A stretch of DNA of 15,671 nt from Hallerella sp963656065 (GTDB lineage: Bacteria; Fibrobacterota; Fibrobacteria; Fibrobacterales; Fibrobacteraceae). A model generated the notes under the pieces. That model saw nothing but the letters and a program-made list of their open reading frames with translations, was not told the DNA's origin and searched no databases. Shown piece by piece: positions 14,074-15,671 of this stretch. Made by a program: the position numbers and the translations under genes. Each line of letters opens with the position of its first letter. Position 1 is the stretch's first letter. The stretch covers positions 1-15,671 of the forward strand of contig CAVKGV010000028.1 in assembly GCA_963656065.1 (NCBI GenBank). Direction: 5' to 3'.

Positions 14074-14450
14074 TAATGCGTTTTTGCGAATGTTCGCATG
14101 ACGTTTTTCCGGTATGCGTCGTGCTTGTCCTGGTTCTTCACCAGTTCGCGCTGCTGCTGCTCCGGAGACATCTTTTGAAAGGCGTTGAAGGTCGCGGACA
14201 CGGCGTTCCGGAACGCCTGCTTTTCAGCCTGTTTTGCGCGCCACGAGGCTTTGAAATTCCTGGGGTCCCAGACGCGTACTGTCGCCGCCCATTTTTCGAA
14301 CGGGATGTTACCTTTCGTCTGGCTCATCCAGAACTGTTTGATTTTGTCGTCCGGGTGCCCCATTCTGCGGTATCCTTCGAGGTTTGACAGCTTTACAGGT
14401 TCCGGCCTGCGGTCCATTAGGTATTTGGTGCGTAATTCATCGATTTTCAT
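14073..14450 (-). CDS. Small tagged basic protein of unknown function (125 aa)
   Basis: Not recognised. It starts MKIDELRTKYLMDRRP, with K9, Y10, D13 and R15 in the same places as the proteins at 7406 and 15550. The middle has aromatic residues (IKQFWMSQTKGN; ATVRVWDPRNF) and the C-terminal half is a very basic helix (ASWRAKQAEKQAFRNAVSAT, later QQQRELVKNQDKHDAYRKNV). A basic helical protein in the head region could bind DNA or scaffold, but nothing proves it. There is no ribosome site before the ATG: a run of eight Ts ends five bases away, after a small hairpin. The tag conservation supports this start nonetheless. Confidence 0.65.
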   Translation of the reverse strand: MKIDELRTKYLMDRRPEPVKLSNLEGYRRMGHPDDKIKQFWMSQTKGNIPFEKWAATVRVWDPRNFKASWRAKQAEKQAFRNAVSATFNAFQKMSPEQQQRELVKNQDKHDAYRKNVMRTFAKTH

Positions 14451-14453
14451 GGC

Positions 14454-14482
14454 AAAAAAAATACCCGATGGATCGAGTCGGG
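14454..14482 (-). terminator. Possible weak hairpin-plus-T-run before the 125-aa gene
   Basis: On the transcribed strand CCCGA, a nine-base loop and TCGGG are followed by TA and seven more Ts. The five-base stem is short, but the form is that of an intrinsic terminator or attenuator. It ends only a few bases before the ATG at 14450, an odd place for a terminator. Confidence 0.35.
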
Positions 14483-14495
14483 AGGAGTTTCTGAC

Positions 14496-14508
14496 AAATT
14501 CTTACAAA
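14496..14508 (-). repeat. Intergenic motif copy F (12 of 13)
   Basis: TTTGTAAGAATTT on the transcribed strand, with one mismatch. It starts two bases after the stop of the neck protein gene and 46 bases before the next start. Confidence 0.55.
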
Positions 14509-14510
14509 TT

Positions 14511-15137
14511 TCACTTTATCTCGAAGTCCACGGACCGGATGAGCGTCCCGGTGTTCCATAGCGGGCGCGAGCTTCCCTTCGGTTCGATCTTGAACGGTTT
14601 TTTCGTCTTCGGGTCGGCCATCCAGCCTCCCTCCACCGTAATCTTCGCGTTCGGCGCGTAGGCGTTGGAATCCTTCATGGAGCGTTGCAACTGGCCCTTG
14701 GCGACGATTCCGATTTTCCGCATGTCCACGTCCGGCCCATCTCCGCGTATCACCTCGTCCATGACGACGCGGTGCAGCGGTTTCATGAACTTCCCCTTTA
14801 AATTCTTTACGAAGTCCCGGGCGGGAATCGCTCCGTATTTGTGGCCGGATTTGTTTATCCCCCCTGCCCTGCCGTAATTCATCACCTTGGCGATTGTGGC
14901 GAGGCTTGCCGCCTTCCGTCCCGGTCCGACCGTGTTCTCGTCGAAATTGGAGACGAATTCGCCCTTGCGTTTCCTTCCCTTTTTCGCGTTTGCCGCAAGC
15001 GCAGCTTTCTTTGGCCTCGCCCTGGGCTGTTCCTTCGCTCCGTCCGCCCATCCGACCATGACTGTCTTTGTGGCTAGCTGGGCGGCCCTCGCCTTGAGCG
15101 ATTCGAGCCGGTAGAGGAATTTCAGGATGTCGCTCAT
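14511..15137 (-). CDS. Neck/morphogenesis protein of the HK97 gp10/Mu gpG type
   Basis: A 208-residue protein matching the layout of HK97-gp10/Mu-gpG morphogenesis proteins: an N-terminal helix, KTVMVGWADG strand, LATIAKVMNYGRAG (family: V-A-x-x-x-E/N-Y/F-G), the YGAIPARDFVKNL block (family: I-P-x-R-x-F), a long helix with QLQRSMKDSN, and a C-terminal RPLWNTGTLIRSVDFEIK (family: P-L-x-x-T-G-x-L-x-x-S-[IV]). Such proteins act in neck or tail completion. The start at 15137 is chosen because its ATG overlaps the upstream stop (ATGA); an ATG at 15200 is open but lies inside the upstream gene. An insertion of about 25 very basic residues (PRARPKKAALAANAKKGRKR) follows the first strand and is unusual. 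Confidence 0.8.
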   Translation of the reverse strand: MSDILKFLYRLESLKARAAQLATKTVMVGWADGAKEQPRARPKKAALAANAKKGRKRKGEFVSNFDENTVGPGRKAASLATIAKVMNYGRAGGINKSGHKYGAIPARDFVKNLKGKFMKPLHRVVMDEVIRGDGPDVDMRKIGIVAKGQLQRSMKDSNAYAPNAKITVEGGWMADPKTKKPFKIEPKGSSRPLWNTGTLIRSVDFEIK

Positions 15138-15550
15138 TTGGCGTAGAACTTGGAGACGGTCTTCATCGTTTTCGGATCGTGGAGCGTCGCCTTGTCCCAT
15201 TCGATGCCCAGCGACTTGACTTTCGGGAGTAGCAGGGATTCCTTGTCGCTATCTACGGAAAGCGTCTTGACGACCCTTCCCTTTTTCCAGACGCGAAGTC
15301 TCCATTTCTGCGATGCCATCCCGGTAACCGTTGATGGATTCTTTTCGGACGGGTTCGGTGCGGACAAAGCCTTGGCCTCCGCGCTTTTCTGGTTCTGGTT
15401 CAGCGCGTGGTTGTAGGCGAACAGGCGTGTCGCCTGGCCGGTCTTCCCCTTCAGCAGGCGCTCGTAGGCGATGGCCATGCTGCGGGCGTTCTTTTCGGCG
15501 AAGCTGCGTGCGTCAAGGCAGTAACGTAGGTAGAATCTCTCGATGTCCAT
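15134..15550 (-). CDS. Small tagged basic protein of unknown function (138 aa)
   Basis: Not recognised. It begins MDIERFYLRYCLDARS, with R9, Y10, D13 and R15 aligned to the tag of the proteins at 14450 and 7406. Residues 17-60 are helical and basic (AIAYERLLKGKTGQATRLFA), then a serine/proline linker, then a beta-like half with WRLRVWKKGRVVKTLSVDSD and a YAK end. No membrane segment. Its stop overlaps the neck protein start, so the two are translated together. The ribosome site is weak (AGG ten bases away). It is the first minus-strand gene in view, behind a 121-base A+T-rich region. It might be a head accessory or DNA-binding protein, but no domain shows this. Confidence 0.65.
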   Translation of the reverse strand: MDIERFYLRYCLDARSFAEKNARSMAIAYERLLKGKTGQATRLFAYNHALNQNQKSAEAKALSAPNPSEKNPSTVTGMASQKWRLRVWKKGRVVKTLSVDSDKESLLLPKVKSLGIEWDKATLHDPKTMKTVSKFYAK

Positions 15551-15596
15551 ACGGAAAAACCTAGCCTTTTCGGTACGTTCCGCCGGGAAATCCGAA

Positions 15597-15609
15597 AAAT
15601 CCTTGCAAA
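15597..15609 (-). repeat. Intergenic motif copy G (12 of 13)
   Basis: TTTGCAAGGATTT on the transcribed strand, one mismatch. It lies 47 bases before the start at 15550. Unlike the other copies, no stop codon of an upstream gene is seen close by. Confidence 0.55.
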
Positions 15610-15631
15610 AAAAACGGTCTTTGCTTGCTTT

Positions 15632-15659
15632 TTGCGAAAATTAGTTTTACACTTATATG
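15632..15659 (+). promoter_or_regulatory. Possible plus-strand promoter
   Basis: TTGCGA, sixteen bases, then TATATG resemble a sigma70-type -35/-10 pair. Against it, the start of transcription would fall within the AAGGAG string that follows. On the minus strand TATAAG (15652-15657) could be a -10 box whose -35 lies outside the window. Neither is sure. Confidence 0.25.
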
Positions 15660-15661
15660 AA

Positions 15662-15667
15662 AAGGAG
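15662..15667 (+). promoter_or_regulatory. Possible plus-strand Shine-Dalgarno at the edge
   Basis: AAGGAG at the very edge would serve a plus-strand start just outside the window. Alternatively the ATG at 15657 opens a plus-strand frame itself, in which case this is only coding sequence. Confidence 0.25.
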
Positions 15668-15671
15668 TAGA

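Larger units (their letters stand above)
15551..15671. other. 121-base A+T-rich region at the right edge
   Basis: No gene ends or begins convincingly here. It holds a motif copy, four TTGC strings in 32 bases, a run of eight As (15607-15614), and possible control signals for both strands. It may be the leader of the minus-strand operon and the start of a divergent plus-strand gene lying outside the window. Confidence 0.4.

Noticed and set aside
1766..15609. Sigma54 promoter reading of the TTTGCAA motif
   Set aside because: The GG dinucleotide expected ten bases before the GC of TTGC is absent in the copies I checked (A and D).
1766..15609. Bacteroidota-type -7 box (TAnnTTTG) reading of the motif
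   Set aside because: Only copy B fits cleanly, and the strong Shine-Dalgarno sites here are not typical of that phylum.
1..15671. CRISPR array, tRNA, insertion sequence or integration site
   Set aside because: No regularly spaced repeats, cloverleaf, transposase or terminal inverted repeats were found on either strand.

Overview
The window holds the head-completion, neck, tail and baseplate block of a contractile-tailed bacteriophage (myovirus or myovirus-like prophage). Every convincing gene reads on the minus strand, so transcription runs from the right edge to the left. The genes are tightly packed: many junctions are ATGA or TGATG overlaps, starts are almost all ATG, and many have good Shine-Dalgarno sites (AGGAGG or AAGGAG type). 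Several families are known from Mu-like and related Gram-negative phages: DUF2213 protease/scaffold, DUF2184 capsid, DUF4054, LIC_12616-type terminator, DUF3383 sheath, DUF3277 tube, Gp138-type spike, gp25, baseplate J and DUF2612. Coding DNA is moderately G+C-rich and the gaps are A+T-rich. No host gene, tRNA, integrase, terminase or portal is in view, so I cannot name the host. The clear Shine-Dalgarno sites argue against a typical Bacteroidota host.

Region by region, in transcription order: (1) 15671-15551, an A+T-rich leader or divergent region. (2) 15550-13438, an unknown small basic protein, a neck protein of the HK97-gp10/Mu-gpG type, and three small unknown proteins. (3) 13358-9856, the head: protease fused to scaffold with an internal start, cement-like protein, major capsid protein, a small unknown protein and a DUF4054 connector. 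(4) 9856-7409, head closure, tail terminator, sheath and tube. (5) 7406-4504, a small unknown protein, a tail assembly chaperone with a -1 frameshift extension, and the tape measure. (6) 4503-1, the baseplate: Dit-like protein, plug, hub, spike, gp25 wedge, baseplate J and a DUF2612-like protein cut by the left edge. No stretch over 300 bases lacks a gene.

Together the products would mature the prohead (protease and scaffold on capsid), close the neck, build a sheathed tail whose length the 612-residue tape measure sets (about 90 nm at the usual 0.15 nm per residue), and cap it with a short spike carrying a metal-binding HxH tip.

Three patterns are not explained by the standard gene list. 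First, four otherwise dissimilar small proteins (at 15550, 14450, 13999 and 7406) share an N-terminal signature, [KR]-Y-x-x-D-x-R at residues 9-15 in three of them. Second, a 13-base motif, TTTGCAAGAATTT on the transcribed strand, recurs in the gaps, usually just after a stop codon and 45-95 bases before the next start. Third, tagged genes and motif copies lie side by side, which suggests accessory cassettes inserted in the morphogenesis operon. The chaperone frameshift site (C CCT TTT) and the internal scaffold start are clear cases of known phage strategies.
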